Origin: Azadirachta indica
Taxonomy: Eukaryota > Streptophyta > Magnoliopsida > Sapindales > Meliaceae
Reading direction: 5' to 3'
Assembly (NCBI GenBank): GCA_022749755.1
Contig: CM040448.1
Location: 14,630,481-14,694,480, forward strand
DNA length: 64,000 nt
The notes below the pieces were generated by a model that had not been told where the DNA came from, did no database searches, and saw only the letters and a list, made by a program, of their open reading frames with translations. Positions within the stretch are counted from its first letter, which is position 1, and every line of letters begins with the position of its first letter. The position numbers and the translations under genes were made by a program. Below, in pieces: positions 1 to 12,938 of the stretch.

Positions 1-2042
1 TAAAGCAAAAGATTTAGGGTTTCGGCGGGGCACACATGATACGGTACTAAAGAAAGCAAAAACCCAAAAAATAAAAAATAAAAAGAAAAATGGTTTTGAA
101 AATCCTGTGGTATGCAATACTAACGTAGAGGAAGATTGATAGAGAAGCTCTTCTTAATTATAAATTATTAATGCGAAGAAAGCAGAATTCCCCATGAGGC
201 AAACCGACAAAGAGTATCTATCTTTCCTGGTCTTTTTTCTTCTTTAATTAGTACTCCATATTCCTTCAGTATAATGTGAAGAGGACAGCTAGCTTGGGCT
301 TTTATTTAATTTTGTACTCGTGGAGAAATAATGGTTTGCCTTTTTCCTCAATATCAATGGTTGTGTTAGTATTATACAGAATTCAATCCAACCGAAGAAA
401 AATTATTAGAATTGGCAATTGGGAATGGGCCTACATATATTCAAGTTTTGCACAATAATACTATTTATAACGGAAAGTGAAATTACATATATCAAAAGAA
501 AGAAAAAAAATTAATATATATCATAATTTTATGGTTCATCATTTTTCACCAACTTGATCAATCACATGTTAATCTAAACTTTTACTAATCATTGTAAGAT
601 CTTGCGTGTTATATATACCTATATTCAAGGGACAAATTTTATTTTTATTAATTTTTTTCTTTCTCCAAGACTTTGACAAATTTTTTACTAATTAACAGTC
701 ATTAATGAATTATTTTATTTATTCATTTTCTTCTTTTTATGTTTTATTTATTAGTACTAGACATTAATTTTTCTTTTATCTTCTCACCCTTTCTTGAAAT
801 GCAATTGTGCTATTTATAAAATCCGTATCAACGAAAATTCATGCATCATTCGTCTTTGATTTTTCCTCAGTCTACTCATATATATATATATATATATATA
901 TTAAAAAAAAAGGGAGACTAATGAAAATAAATCCACATTTTTTTTCATGGCATATTGACGAAACTTAATTAATTCTTTCATGACTTGGTTTTAACAATTG
1001 ATATATACGTTAAAATATTTAGCATGGTCTATTTTTTTTCTTTAGATTATTGCTGATTTAGTTAATATTTGTGATTATGTGAATTGTTCCCAGAAAAACC
1101 GTGGAAAGGCGTAGAAGAAACAAAGAGGAAAGTTGTTTGTGGAAAAAATAGAAAAAAAAAATCTTATCCATTTAGATATAAAATATGCCACATATACGTC
1201 ATATGATTTTAAAAAAGTTAGTAAAATTTAAATTTAGCATGGGATCCAAATCCATATTTTACAAGGATGATCATATATAACATACTGAACTGAGGTTGAC
1301 AATTGATTTTTACGGCCGTATTTTTGTATGCAGTTATTCCGACCAGTATAACTAGAATATATAAAAGTTTTGCTTTGATTTTCATCATTTAGAACTAGAG
1401 TTATGAAGTTTAAAGCATGCATATATATATATATATATATATATAGCTTCAATATATAGCTTCAATGAGCTAGAAGTCCCTTATTGATCAAACATAACAT
1501 TAAAACAATGAATTACTACAATTTGGTACCAAAATTTGATTGATTAACTAGGAGCTAATTATGTCCATTGGGAGAGAATACGTACACACATAATCATAAT
1601 CGATTGAAATCGATCAATGTCTCGTCTCTTTTAGCTTTGTATTTAATTAGATTGGTAAATTAATCTAATAATTAATTAAGGGTAGATGGATTCAGAGGTC
1701 TATCTTTCTTTCTGTTGGGAAAAAAGATGGTGGTGCCACTACTAACTTTATTGGTTGCAGAGAAAAAAAATTTGAGCACTGCAAGTTGGCAAGAAAGCTC
1801 CTTCCCTCCACACAACACACAAAGAAAGAAAGAAAGAAAGAAAGAAAAGAAAGAAAAGCTAATAAAGCCTAAAGCAGAGGAAGAATACAACGCACTCCCA
1901 TGCTTTCAAATATCGAGGAAGCTTCTATCTTTATGTCCACAAAGTTATATAAGCCCCTCACCCCTTGCTCTGCTCATCACATTTATATTAAAACCCGATC
2001 GATCATTGCATTAATTAATTCCTTTGTTTAATTTATTTATGT

Positions 2043-2044
<2 letters not shown>

Positions 2045-2078
<34 letters not shown>
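2045..2078. repeat. (AC)n microsatellite
   Basis: Uninterrupted AC dinucleotide run of about 17 units in the intergenic region. Confidence 0.95.
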
Positions 2079-2080
<2 letters not shown>

Positions 2081-2210
2081 AGTATCACGTAGATTCAACG
2101 TATATTTAATTAAATTAATTTAGCCTGTAAATTTTCTAAGCGCTTTGGATTCTGTAATGATTTTCTAATAAACAAAAGTATAGTTGAGAAGTTTCTTTTG
2201 TGCACCCCAC

Positions 2211-2214
<4 letters not shown>

Positions 2215-2249
<35 letters not shown>
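2215..2249. repeat. (CT)n microsatellite
   Basis: CT dinucleotide run of about 17 units, 140 bp after the AC run. Pyrimidine runs like this are common in plant 5' UTRs, but no gene is visible downstream. Confidence 0.95.
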
Positions 2250-2253
<4 letters not shown>

Positions 2254-4033
2254 ACTTTCTTTCTATGTGGCTAGCTAGACTGACTGTTAGAAAATGATTC
2301 AATAAATTTGTGGCGATAACATATGCGTAGATTTTTTTTTTGTTGTTTCCTTTGCTCTCTTTAATTTATAAAGGAGAAAAGGAAAAAGAAAAAGGAGGAA
2401 AGAAGAAACAATTTATCATACATGCTAGCAATAGACAAATTAAGTAACTCTCTAGCGCACTATATATACGATATTAATTATCTTTCGTGTGATCTCTCTC
2501 GATTATCACCCATATATATATAGATAGATAGATATAGTTCAATATAAAGAGATTTTGACGTTAATTAACTATATATATGGATTCATATATATAGGATAAT
2601 TAAGCATGCATAAAGGAAATGCCTAGCCATGAAAACTTTTGGGTATCATGATCGTGGTGAACTGAATTAACTACTTTTATTAGTTAATTGAACTCCTCTG
2701 AATGAATTAGACAATTAAAGACATTTCGAAGCATCGGATTAAGCAAGACATGTTTTTTTTTTTTTTTTTTTCTAATTTCCTTGAAAAAAGAAATTATGAG
2801 ATCGAGGCTACAAGGCATTTGTTCTGATGGTAAGACTCATATATGCAGTTAGCTAGGTCCAACAAGGTGCACACATTAATTACTAGAAGAAAAATATTAA
2901 AAAAACTTAAAAACGGGATTTAATTTGGAGTGGTTAGATTAATGGATCATATGCATGGGCTATCAATCATAATCTTCATATCTATCAAGTTTTTAATTAT
3001 TGTAAATCTAATTTTGAACAAAATTATAAGAACGTATATCGATGTGATCATCATTTTCATATCAGATTGTACTTGTTAACTACTTAACAGTCAGTATTAA
3101 AATATTTCTCCCGTAAAGGTAGATGTATACAAATGGGCTATCATGGATTTCGATTTGGGCTGAGAACTGAGAAAGCATGCGGTGTGTATGGGCCTAACTT
3201 ATGGTCTCCAGGCGTCGACTGCTGACCAAATTCTATTCCATCTCTCTTCTCATTCGGCAACATTAATTCACCATTTGGCTATAAACTTTCTAAGCGTAAA
3301 CGAAGGTAGAAATGATTCGACAATTAATGATTCAAATACAAACCAAATGTATTAATTTTTCTTCGATCGATCAAAGTTTAAGGTGGTTTGAATTATTAGA
3401 TCTCAAATACTTTGTGTTTCAATCTAGGGGATGTATGTATGTAACAAATTAATTTTTCTTTCTAAAGACAACATATATACGTATATATTTATAACAGACA
3501 ATAAATCATGTAACAGAAAATATATATGCACAAGAAGTAGTCTGGGAAGAATTGATACAAATGCTAACTCCTTGTTAAGGACTGTATATAAAGGACAAGG
3601 TCATTGATATTTAAGGATTTATTACTAATAATAATTAAAGTTTTCTTCACAATTTAATTCGTATTTCAAGTCCACAATTAGTTAAAACATGAATTAACTT
3701 TAAGCTATTAACTTTTAATTGATTTCTCTAAATATTAAAATTTCAGGAGCAGTAAGTACTACTCTTGATTTACAGATATTGATCGACATAACACGATTAA
3801 TCGTTAAATAATCACAAGCTAAAACCATTTGCTATATATCGTGCAATTGTCAGTAAAAAAGATGTAGTTCTAATTAATTTCTGAGAAAAGTAATTAAGAA
3901 AGGCATACGATAACGCACTCAGCATGCAACATATAAATGCACATTTTTTGTTTTTTCATTAGGGATCGAAAATGATCGAAGACCAGAATTATTCAGTCCC
4001 AATTAAGCTTGAATTGGTCATTAATGTTTGTAA

Positions 4034-4037
<4 letters not shown>

Positions 4038-4075
<38 letters not shown>
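4038..4075. repeat. (AT)n microsatellite
   Basis: AT dinucleotide run of about 18 units just beyond the 3' end of the DUF620 gene. Many shorter AT runs (for example near 880, 1420, 12915, 24340, 28440, 28540, 38475, 39255, 46990, 47580, 54490) occur across the window and are not listed one by one. Confidence 0.95.
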
Positions 4076-4079
<4 letters not shown>

Positions 4080-4167
4080 AACTACTAGTACATACTACAC
4101 TATCCAAATACAACCCATCAACTTGTAAATTAGAAAAAGAAAAGAAAGCAAGTTAATGTTAGTAATA

Positions 4168-6691
4168 TCACGGAGAATTTTCGTTATCAATAATATCAGC
4201 AGGAGGAATGAAATAATCCATGGAAAGCCCTGGCACATTGTACACTACATCATCAATCCTCCATATTTCTTCCATTCTCGTCCTGCTATGCTGCATCGAC
4301 AGCTCTCCGAACCGGAAAACCGTTGCGATCGACCGCCCTTGATGTGCAATCAGAACGCCGTCGACGTCTCTGTAATCTCCGATGCTGCTTCCTATAGTTG
4401 TTTCCCAGTAAACAGTGTCGTTTTCAGGAGTCTGTACCCTGGTCAGATGTGAGTCTTCTAAGTAAATCAATAGGCCACTCTTTTGGCAAAAGTAGCCGTA
4501 TAATACATGCCTAATCACTTCTGCTGGACCCTCAATTCTTTCCATCACGTCCGCGCGATCTGCTGCTACTTTTAGAACGAAACATTCATCATCTCCGATT
4601 CTTTTCTCTCCCAAGCATTGTGCTTTTGCAAATAAACTCGCTGTGGTCTTCGGATCTAGGCCCTGCAATTGCATCCATCCATCCATCCATCAATACACAC
4701 ACACATATATTTGATAAATGAATTACAAAACTTCTCAATCTAATTTTGTGCATTTTCAATCTCATCAAATTAATGGTTCAGATAACCAAATCTAAATTTA
4801 ATTTCAAGATATTTAAGTTTTATACTGTAATTAATTTTTTTATGCATTATCTTTTTTTTTTTCTTTATATATAATACTTAATTTTCACATATGCACTTTA
4901 ATTTTGTATCAAGCTCTAATGTATTAGTTAACTATAAAAAGAAGAGCAGATCCTTGGGATTAACTCAAGATCAAAGATAGGGATCAAATCCCCCGAGATC
5001 TAGCTTACTTTATACCGATCGATGATGTTGAGATTAGAAAAAGCATTCAAAAATCAAAAGAAATAAAAGTGTGGTGCTACTAGTAGTAGTATTAGAAAAC
5101 AAAAAAACCGGGAGAAAAGCCAGGAAAAAAAAAAAGAAAGTAAAAGAGCAGTACAGTAATGCAATAAATCCAACCCTAGCCTAGCTAATATTATGCACTA
5201 AAGTTGTAGAAAAAGAAAAAGCTATCTATAGCCAAGCAAAGTATGTATACAGAAGTTGCAATCCCAAGAGAAAATAAAAAAAAAAAGAAGAAAACAGCCC
5301 ATGTATGAATGAATTATTATGATTGTAAGAACATTACATTACATGAACATGATCAAGTATGACATCACAAAAGATAATCACGTGCCCTTCCTAACTCAGT
5401 GAGTTACAGTGTTCATGTTCAAAAAAGAAGTATGTCCGGTAAAGCATGGGACAGTTCCTCCATCCTTGTCAGCTCTCTCTTTACTATTTTTAATTTCTTG
5501 GGATTCTCCCGTTGTTATTCTTCTATCTACACATCGCTATCTTTGATTTGTTTCGCACTAAAGTTATTTGAATATTTCGGGGTTTGCTTCGTTCTTGAGA
5601 TAACACAAATTACACCTTTACTTGATAAAGTTTTCCAATGAATTCCATATATATCTTATATATTCAAATCTTAATTAATTCAGATGCAAACTAAATTACG
5701 CAAGTATATACAATCATCTAATAAAGTTTACTAAGTACTGCTATGTATACATTGAAAAAAGTATTATTAATTAGATGGGTATGCCTAAATCTTAAAAACC
5801 AGAATGAGATTTTCTTTCCCTTGCAAAGGACTTCAATATAATTAAAACAAGAGTTTGGTGGAGCTAAATTAGCTAGGTTTATGATTTGAAGTTTTGCAAA
5901 ATAAGGTACCTGCATTATGCGGCGTAGAGGACGTTGAGGGCCTTTAGCTGCATGAGTTCCAAGCCAAGGAGTGTGTCGCCAAACGGTTTTTCCGTCACTG
6001 CCGGCGATGACTTTGTTGCCACCGACAACCAACTCAAGAGACCACATTCCGGGTAGCATTTGCCAGAGAACGAAGCAACCACTTTCCCCACTCCTTGTTC
6101 CCAGGCTTTTCACGTTTTTTCCTGAGGAAATTTCAGTCTCACAACAAACCATCTTCACTGTTCCTGTTGCGTACATGTTTTTCGGACACTTTTGTTGTTT
6201 TAAGCAACCTGTGGCCGCCAAATATTGTTGTATGATGTAATGCGCGCTCGAAGTTTCCTACCAAAACGTCAATTATGGATCATAGACAGAACCACCCACC
6301 AAACAAAATTCAAATGTAAGGTTTTCCAAAAGAAAAAAGAAAAGAAAAGAAAATAAAATTCTGGAAATTAACTTACAATGGGGATGTCTTTGACATGAAT
6401 GCGAAGAATTGGGTCGTTAACAAGAGGAATTGGAGCTAGAGGACAACCCAAAACGCCAAGCAAAAGCCTTAAATCTTGCCTCTTAGCAGGAACATTACTG
6501 CCATATAATGACATGGAAAAATTAGACGACGTGCCTGAAATTCCTTTTTGAATTCTAAACCATTCTCGAATCACTTCCCATGAACTCTCCTTCTTGTTTC
6601 CTTCTTCTTGCATTTCAGGATCAGGGCCTTCCAGCAGTGGCGTTAGCGTTTGTGTGCACCATCTCTGCTTCCTCCTCGCTCTTGAACCCAT
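4168..6691 (-). CDS. DUF620 family protein, three exons
   Basis: Coding exons on the minus strand are 6377-6691, 5910-6257 and 4168-4662. They join in phase 0 at GT-AG introns and give 385 residues, a normal length for this plant family. Exon 1 (105 aa) opens with MGSRARRKQRW and holds the basic N-terminus and a Gly/Leu/Pro-rich stretch. Exon 2 starts with ETSSAHYIIQQYLAA, the hallmark start of the DUF620 core, and carries the conserved YATGTVKM-like and GCFVLWQM segments. Exon 3 contains GLDPKTTASLF, the C-terminal FVLKV and TVYWETTIGSSIGDYRDVDG stretches, and the stop. The family is plant-specific and its biochemical function is not established. No signal peptide or membrane segment is evident. 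The long second intron (4663-5909) shows no coding sequence. I am confident of the family, less so of which paralogue it is. Confidence 0.92.
4663..5909 (-). other. Long intron of the DUF620 gene
   Basis: This 1.25-kb intron is AT-rich with purine-rich patches near 5050-5290. A CATC tetranucleotide run sits beside its 3' splice site at about 4672-4690. The 80-residue frame inside it (5399-5641) shows no recognisable protein similarity. Confidence 0.8.
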
Positions 6692-8579
6692 TACCGCACT
6701 TTAATTTGAAAAAACAGAAATATAAAAAGGTTAAAGCCAATAATTGAAGATGTACAAGACTGCGGGTGTATATAAATAAAAGATTACAAGTTTGTGGAGT
6801 TTATAGAAGAAAAGTGAAGGATATAGAGTAAGATTTCGCGAACTCATGAGCATATTGTGGAAAGATAAAGGAGGAGAAAGAGAGACAAAAGGGACAGGTT
6901 ATCTGTCCAACGGCAGAAGATAGTATTATAATACAGACTCGCATGTTGGGCTGTCGATTAATTGCTTTGCTTTATTCTTCTTTTTCTTTTTAGACTCATA
7001 TCCCTTGTCGTTTTTTTTTTAAGTCTATTCTCTTAAGCTACTCCAAGTGAGAGGTCCCTTGAGAATTGGCCCATCATTTTCCATGATCCTGTAGTCAGTC
7101 GTTCCCTAACCCCTCCATTTGGTCTTCATTTCCTCAGGTTTCTAGGGCTAATGCTAATCTTTCTTGGAAAATGATAACATACCACGTTACATTATTTAAT
7201 TATCTTATTAATATATATATATAATTATAATCAATAACAAAGAAGAAATAGAAGCACCTACATTTCACCATTGATTAGATCAAAGAAAGATATCATTTTT
7301 TTATTTTTTTGAAAGACAGAGAAAGGTATGATTGATTATATTGATCTATATATGGGGATGTGCAACCTTAGTCCTTGCGTCACAAACCCGTGCCGTCCTT
7401 TCTTTTCTTTTTTTTTTCTCCCCTCAACCTTTTTCTAATAATAACATCTGAGTACCCAAATGTTTATGTTTTCATGAACATACGTACATTATCCATTTGT
7501 TTTCAAAAAAATCCTTGATCTGATCTCCATCCCATATTGCCACGTACCTACCTATAATCAAAATAAGTGAAATATATTTTAATATGAAGCTATTATTATA
7601 ATTTTGGGAAACATATATTTGTTACTATTACTTAATTTTAAAAATATAATAATTAAAAGTATTTGATAATTATTTACTTCTAGTTAGGATCACTGGCTGT
7701 AAGGGATTATTAATATTATAGATGTATATATTACAAATAAACAAAATATGTCTTGATTTGTGAAAAAGTAAAACTTTAGGGATCCGTATATTTTTTCCGG
7801 TTTTAGCGTTCACGAGTGCTTATGCTTATCGTGCTTTTAGTAAAAAATTTGCCAAAGTAGACCCCACAACCATGTAATCTTGTCTTGTCTCGTCGCTACT
7901 GTTTATATGCTGAATGGAACAAAGAAATTAAACATAAGATATCGTCAATGCTAATGATAATGCTAATTATACTAATTCTAATAATTAAGACAGTAACATC
8001 AAGTCATCAAATCAATGGGACCCATGAACAGGCGGTGGGCCGGCAAGCAATTGGGCCGACGAAGCAGCTGCAAGTGGGTAACTAAAAGAGAGTGGAGGGT
8101 CGGCAATCATTATCTTGGTGATGTTCATTCTTCAAAGCTAAGCTCTTAATCTGATTTGGCAAAAGGTTGAAACGTGATTGTCATTTGTTGGAGACAACAC
8201 AATCAATATATATACATATATATATTATTTTCCAATATATGGTTTTGGGTTTTTCTTCTAATTAAAATTGACTATTAATATATATATATATCTATAGGGA
8301 TAGTATCAATAATTTTTTTTTTATACAAAAAATTATATCAAATTACTATTTTTAGATTAAGTGTTGTTATGGGTCAAAATTACATTTAACAAATATAAAA
8401 AATTTTTACAAATTCATTTAATAAGACGTTTTTAAATCTTTTTCTTTTCTCTTTGTTATTACTAATTTGTTAATCTCTCTCCTTATGACATTCTACGCAA
8501 ATACCACATCAACAAAGTATGAGAGAGATGTTAGTATTTAAGTTAGTATGTTCCAACTCTTAGTAGACATTTTTTGGAT
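6692..8579. other. Intergenic region upstream of the DUF620 gene
   Basis: AT-rich DNA. A TATATAAATA-like stretch near 6769-6779 lies 80-90 bp upstream of the DUF620 start codon, but it reads as a TATA box better on the plus strand, so its promoter role is uncertain. No coding sequence is recognised; the small frame at 7885-8085 has no family resemblance. Confidence 0.6.
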
Positions 8580-8589
8580 TGAAAAGCCC

Positions 8590-11000
8590 GAAAATAAAAT
8601 CGTGACAGTTTGTGTACCTAAAACAAATATATCTTTGATGGGCTTGGATGTTACAGTTATATTGGTATCAAACCCATTACGTATGTCCTTTTGAGCAATA
8701 GTGAGACAAACCTCAACGAGGACGCTGAGTCCTTAAGAGAGAGTGTGTGTGACACCTTAGGTCAATCGCACATCAAAGTTATTTCGCAATTCCTCTTCAG
8801 CGATGTTGGGGCAAATCTCAGCGAGGACGCTGACTCCATAAGAGGGGGTGTATGACATTTTAGGCGAATCTCACATTGGTAAAGTATAGAAGAGATGCTA
8901 CATATATAAATCAGCATGCTCCAAAACCTCAGTAAAGATGTTAAGCCCCTAAGAGGAGGTGTGTGTCACATTGGTAAAGTACGGAAGAGATGTTAGGTAT
9001 ATAAGTTAGAATGCTCCAAAACCTCAGCGAGAATGTTGAATCCCTAGGAGGGGGTATGTGTGATACCCTAGGTGAATCTCACATCACTGAGTCCTTAAGA
9101 GACCTCGTATATGACACTTTAGATGAATCCTATATTAAAGCCACTATGCATGTCCTCTTGAGTGATGGTACGGTAAACCTCAATGAGCTAAGTCCTTAAG
9201 AGAGGGTGTGTGTGACATTTTAGGCAAATCTTATATCAACAAGAGCAGAGATGATACGGCTAACCTCAATGAGCCGAGTCCCTAAGAAGGGATGTGTGTG
9301 AAATCTTAGGTGAATCTCACATCAGCAAGGTATAGGAGAGATGTTGAGTGTATAAGTCTGCATCTCTAACCTCTTAAATAAAAGGTGTGTGTGATATCTT
9401 AAGTGAATCTCACATCAATGAGCTGAGTCCCTAAGAAGGGGTATGTGTGACACCTTAAGTAAATCTCACATCGACAAAGTACGGAAGAGATATTGAGTAT
9501 ATAAGTTAGCATGCTTTAATCCACAAAAAGGAGGTGTGTGTGACACTTAGGTGAATCTCACATCAGCAAAGTATAAGAGAGATGTTGGGTATATAAGTCA
9601 ATATGCTCCAACCCCTAATCTTCGCGTGTTCTCTTGAGTGATGGTGGGGTAAACTTCAACGAAGATGCTAAGTCCCTAAGAGGGGGTGTGTGACATCTCA
9701 GGCGAATCTCACATTGGTAAAGTACGGAAGAGATGTTAGGTATATAAATTAGCATACTCCAAAAACTAAGCGAGGATGTTGAGTCCTTAAGAGGGGTGTG
9801 TGTAATATCTTAAGTGAATCTCACATTGAGAAAATACGGGAGAGATGTTGAGTATATAAGTCAGCATGCTTTAATCCCTAAAGAGGAGGTGTGTGTGACA
9901 CACTAGGTGAATTTCACATCGACAAAATATATGAGATATGTTGGGCATATAAGTCAGCATGCTGTAACCCCTAATCTCTGCGTGTCCTCTTAAGCGATGG
10001 TGGGGTAAAACTTAGCAAAGACGCTAAGTCCCTAAGAGGGGATGTGTGATATCTTAGATGAATCTCAAGTTAGTAAAGTACAGAAGATATGTTAGTTATT
10101 TAAGTCAGTATGCTCCAAAACTTTAGTGAGGATGTTGAGTCTTTAAGAAGGGGTATGTGTCACATCAGCGAGCTGAGTCTCTAAAAAGGGGTGTGTATGA
10201 CACCTTAAGCAAATCTCACATTGATGAAGTACATGAGAGATACTGAGTATATAAGTTAGCATGCTTTAATCCCCAAAGAGGAGGTGTGCGTGACACTTTA
10301 GGTGAATCTTACATCGGCAAAGTACAGGAAAGATATTGTGTATGTAAGTTAGTATGCTCCAACACCTAGTCTCCTCGAGTCCTTTTGAGTGATGGTGGGG
10401 TAAATCTCAGTGACGACACTAAGTCCCTAAAAAGGGATATGCAATATCTTAGGCGAATCTCACATTAGCAAAGTACGAAAGAGATGCTGGGTATATAAAT
10501 CAGCATGCTCCAAAACCTCAGTGAGGATGTTAAGTCCCTAAGAGGGGGTGTGTGTCACATTGGCAAAGTACGGAAAAGATGCTGGGTGTTAAGTCAACAT
10601 GCTCAAAACTTCAGCGATAATGTTGAGTCCCTAAGAGGGGGTGTGTGTGACATCTTAAGCGAATCTCACATCAGTAAAATATAGGAGAGATACTGAGTAT
10701 ATAAGTCTGCATCTCTAACCCCCAATAAAGAGATGTGTGTGACACTCTATGTGAATCTCACATCAACGAGCTGAGTCCGTAAGAGGGGGTATATGTAACA
10801 CTTTAAGCGAATCGTATATTGATAAAGTACAAAAGAGATGCTGAGTATATAAGTCAGCATGCTCTAATCCCCACAGAGGAGGTGTGTGTGACACTTTAAG
10901 TGAATCTTACATTGGGAAAATACAGGAGAGATGTTAGGGACATAAGTCAGGATGCTCCAAACCCTAATAACCGTGTTTTGGGTTAAAATTCCTAAAAATA
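8590..11000. repeat. Complex higher-order tandem repeat array with repeated TATA-like boxes
   Basis: About 2.4 kb built from diverged copies of three blocks. Block (a) reads like GAGTCCCTAAGAGGGGGTGT followed by GTGTGACACCTTAGG and GAATCTCACATC. Block (b) reads GGAGAGATGTTGGGTATATAAG followed by a CAGCATGCTCC-like run. Block (c) reads like GTCCTCTTGAGTGATGGTGG then GGTAAACCTCAGCGAGGA. I count about sixteen block-b copies, near 8905, 8997, 9350, 9498, 9588, 9740, 9850, 9945, 10097, 10245, 10340, 10490, 10590, 10700, 10848 and 10940. Spacings fall into classes of about 90-110 and 150 bp; block c recurs every 350-400 bp. The edges carry related sequence (CCCGAAAATAAAATCGTGAC near 8589; CCTAAAAATAAAACTGCGAC near 10990), as if the array grew inside one ancestral element. 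There is no open reading frame. Confidence 0.85.
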
Positions 11001-11066
11001 AAACTGCGACGAGTTACATCCCAAAGCAGACAATGTTTTTGGTAGGTTGTGTTGTTACACTACTAC

Positions 11067-11333
11067 TTTTTCTTTTCTTTATTATATCTTCTCTCTCTCC
11101 TTAAATATTTTTAAATTTTAATTATCATTTATAAATTAAAAAATACATGAATTAAATAATTTGTTTGAATATTTATATATTATAATACTTTTCAAAAAAA
11201 TGTGTGAGCTTTTTAGATGAATTAATTAATTAAAATAATTTTTATTTAAATTTTTGAGTTTTTTAATTTATAAATGATAATTAAAATAAAAAGAAATAAT
11301 AATGAGAGAGAAGATATAATAAAAAAGGAAAAA
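11067..11333. mobile_element. Foldback / MITE-like inverted repeat
   Basis: The arm at about 11067-11143 is the imperfect reverse complement of the arm at about 11259-11333. Shared core sequence includes TTATATCTTCTCTCTC and AATTATCATTTATAAATTAA. The AT-rich spacer is about 115 bp. There is no coding capacity, and no target-site duplication could be recognised, so the superfamily is open. Confidence 0.7.
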
Positions 11334-11869
11334 CATGAGAGAAATTTTATAAATTATGGGGTAGAAAAGAAAAAAAATGATAGTTAAAAGATATAAAAAA
11401 TCTTAATTAATAATATAAAATATTTATTATATTTTATTTCATTTAGTCTACATTATCCGTGTACTTTAAATTTAAAGATCGAGAATCGATGTAATAATTT
11501 GTGTTAAAAAAAAGGGTCCGCTGATTTTTATTTATATATATATATATTAACAATCAATTTTAATCTTTGAGGGTAAAAGAGACTTTTGTGTGTAATATTA
11601 AAATTAAAGTTAACATATTAAAAATTGAAAAAAATGAATGTTTTATTGTAAAATGTATTTAAAAATAGAAAATATTAAAAATAATTTTCTTGCATATATT
11701 TTAAAATTTTTGCAAGTAATTTTTTAACCTTTTATTAATACTATCTTCTTTATATAATCCTTTCTCTCTTTTTCTTTCTCACCATTTTATTTCTTACAAT
11801 TTTTTTTACTAAATAACATAAAGCTCAAACAAGTTCAACCAAAATAATCCTTAAACTATTTTTCTCTCG

Positions 11870-12110
11870 TCATTTTTCTTGTTCAACAATTGTTTTTTGT
11901 CGCCAAACAGTCCTGAAACCCACCCAAACTCAGCTATAAACGTCACCAAACTTTCTCCAAACTATTTTTTTTTTTTGCCAAACAATCTCGAAATCCACCA
12001 AAACCCGGACACAAACATTACCAAACCTTCCCTAAACTGTTTTTTTTTTCTCATCATTTTTTTCCCTCACTATTTTCTTTACTGCCAAACAATCTTGAAG
12101 CCAGAACCTT
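11870..12110. repeat. Three diverged short tandem repeats
   Basis: The phrase GCCAAACARTCYYGAA recurs at about 11902, 11977 and 12084, each time near CC-rich sequence and a following CCAAACT or CTAAACT plus poly-T. The units are 75-107 bp and well diverged. Confidence 0.5.
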
Positions 12111-12904
12111 TTTCTTCTTTCAGTTTTTCTTATGGACCCAATTGCTAATTTAATTTATTTTGTTGAAAAAATTATATTTTTATCAAAGATTGAATTGAGT
12201 TTTTATATGGGTTTTCTATTTGAATGTGGTGCATCAAATTATCAACGTAGAGCTAATGCTGTTGGCATTTTTTTTCATTTTTTTTTCTTACTAGCAATGG
12301 ATATGAAAATGGAGGCGTCAAAAGAAAGAGTGAAATTAATGGAGGTGAAATTGAAGTGGATGAGAGAAAGAAACAAAATTCAAGTGAAAAAATTGGTGTG
12401 AATATTGCTCAAAGTTTTCAGTTTTGTGTTGGGGATCAAAGAAATCAAGTGGGTGGAGTTTTTGTTGTACGAGAAGAAAATGATGGTTGTAATGTTGCTG
12501 AGATGTGTAATATGAAAGAGGAAAAGAAAGCAAAAAATGATTGTAAAAAAAAAAAAAATCAAATATATATATTCATATTTTGATTAACTTAATAAAATAA
12601 TATTAGTTAGGAGATAATACTTTTTATTTTTATTAATTTTGTAATAATTCAATTGTTATTTATAAATATAATAATTTAATTATAATTATTTTTAAAGGAT
12701 TTTTTTTATTTTCTTCATTTTATATGACATATCATATCAAGTTAGCCCGTGTCAGAAGATATAGTAAAGTTAATAGTATTATTGTAGAAGTATGAATTTT
12801 CTCTTAACTTAATAGAAAACTTCTAACAATAAGAAGATTTTGGGTATTTCCACTCAACAAAGAGTTATAATGGTCTACTATGAATCTAACGAAGGAAAAA
12901 CTTG

Positions 12905-12938
<34 letters not shown>

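Larger units (their letters stand above)
1..4167. other. Intergenic region, no gene recognised
   Basis: No open frame here resembles a protein family; the longest frames (for example 1672-2014 on either strand) run through purine- or pyrimidine-rich simple sequence. The stretch is AT-rich and holds several microsatellites (listed separately). Around 1945-1975 a TATATAAG-like box is followed by a C-rich stretch and then CA and CT runs, which looks like a plant core promoter and 5' UTR. No coding exon could be attached to it, so it may serve an unseen non-coding transcript or be chance. Confidence 0.6.

Noticed and set aside
5399..5641. 80-residue frame inside the DUF620 intron
   Set aside because: No recognisable similarity, and it lies wholly within an intron with good splice sites.
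8700..10950. Regularly spaced repeats that at first look resemble a CRISPR array
   Set aside because: The units are diverged, variably spaced and joined by related rather than unique spacers, in a plant nuclear context.
12132..12583. Overlapping short frames suggesting a small coiled-coil protein
   Set aside because: No conserved family, poly-A/T and Lys/Phe-biased composition, and frames end in simple sequence.
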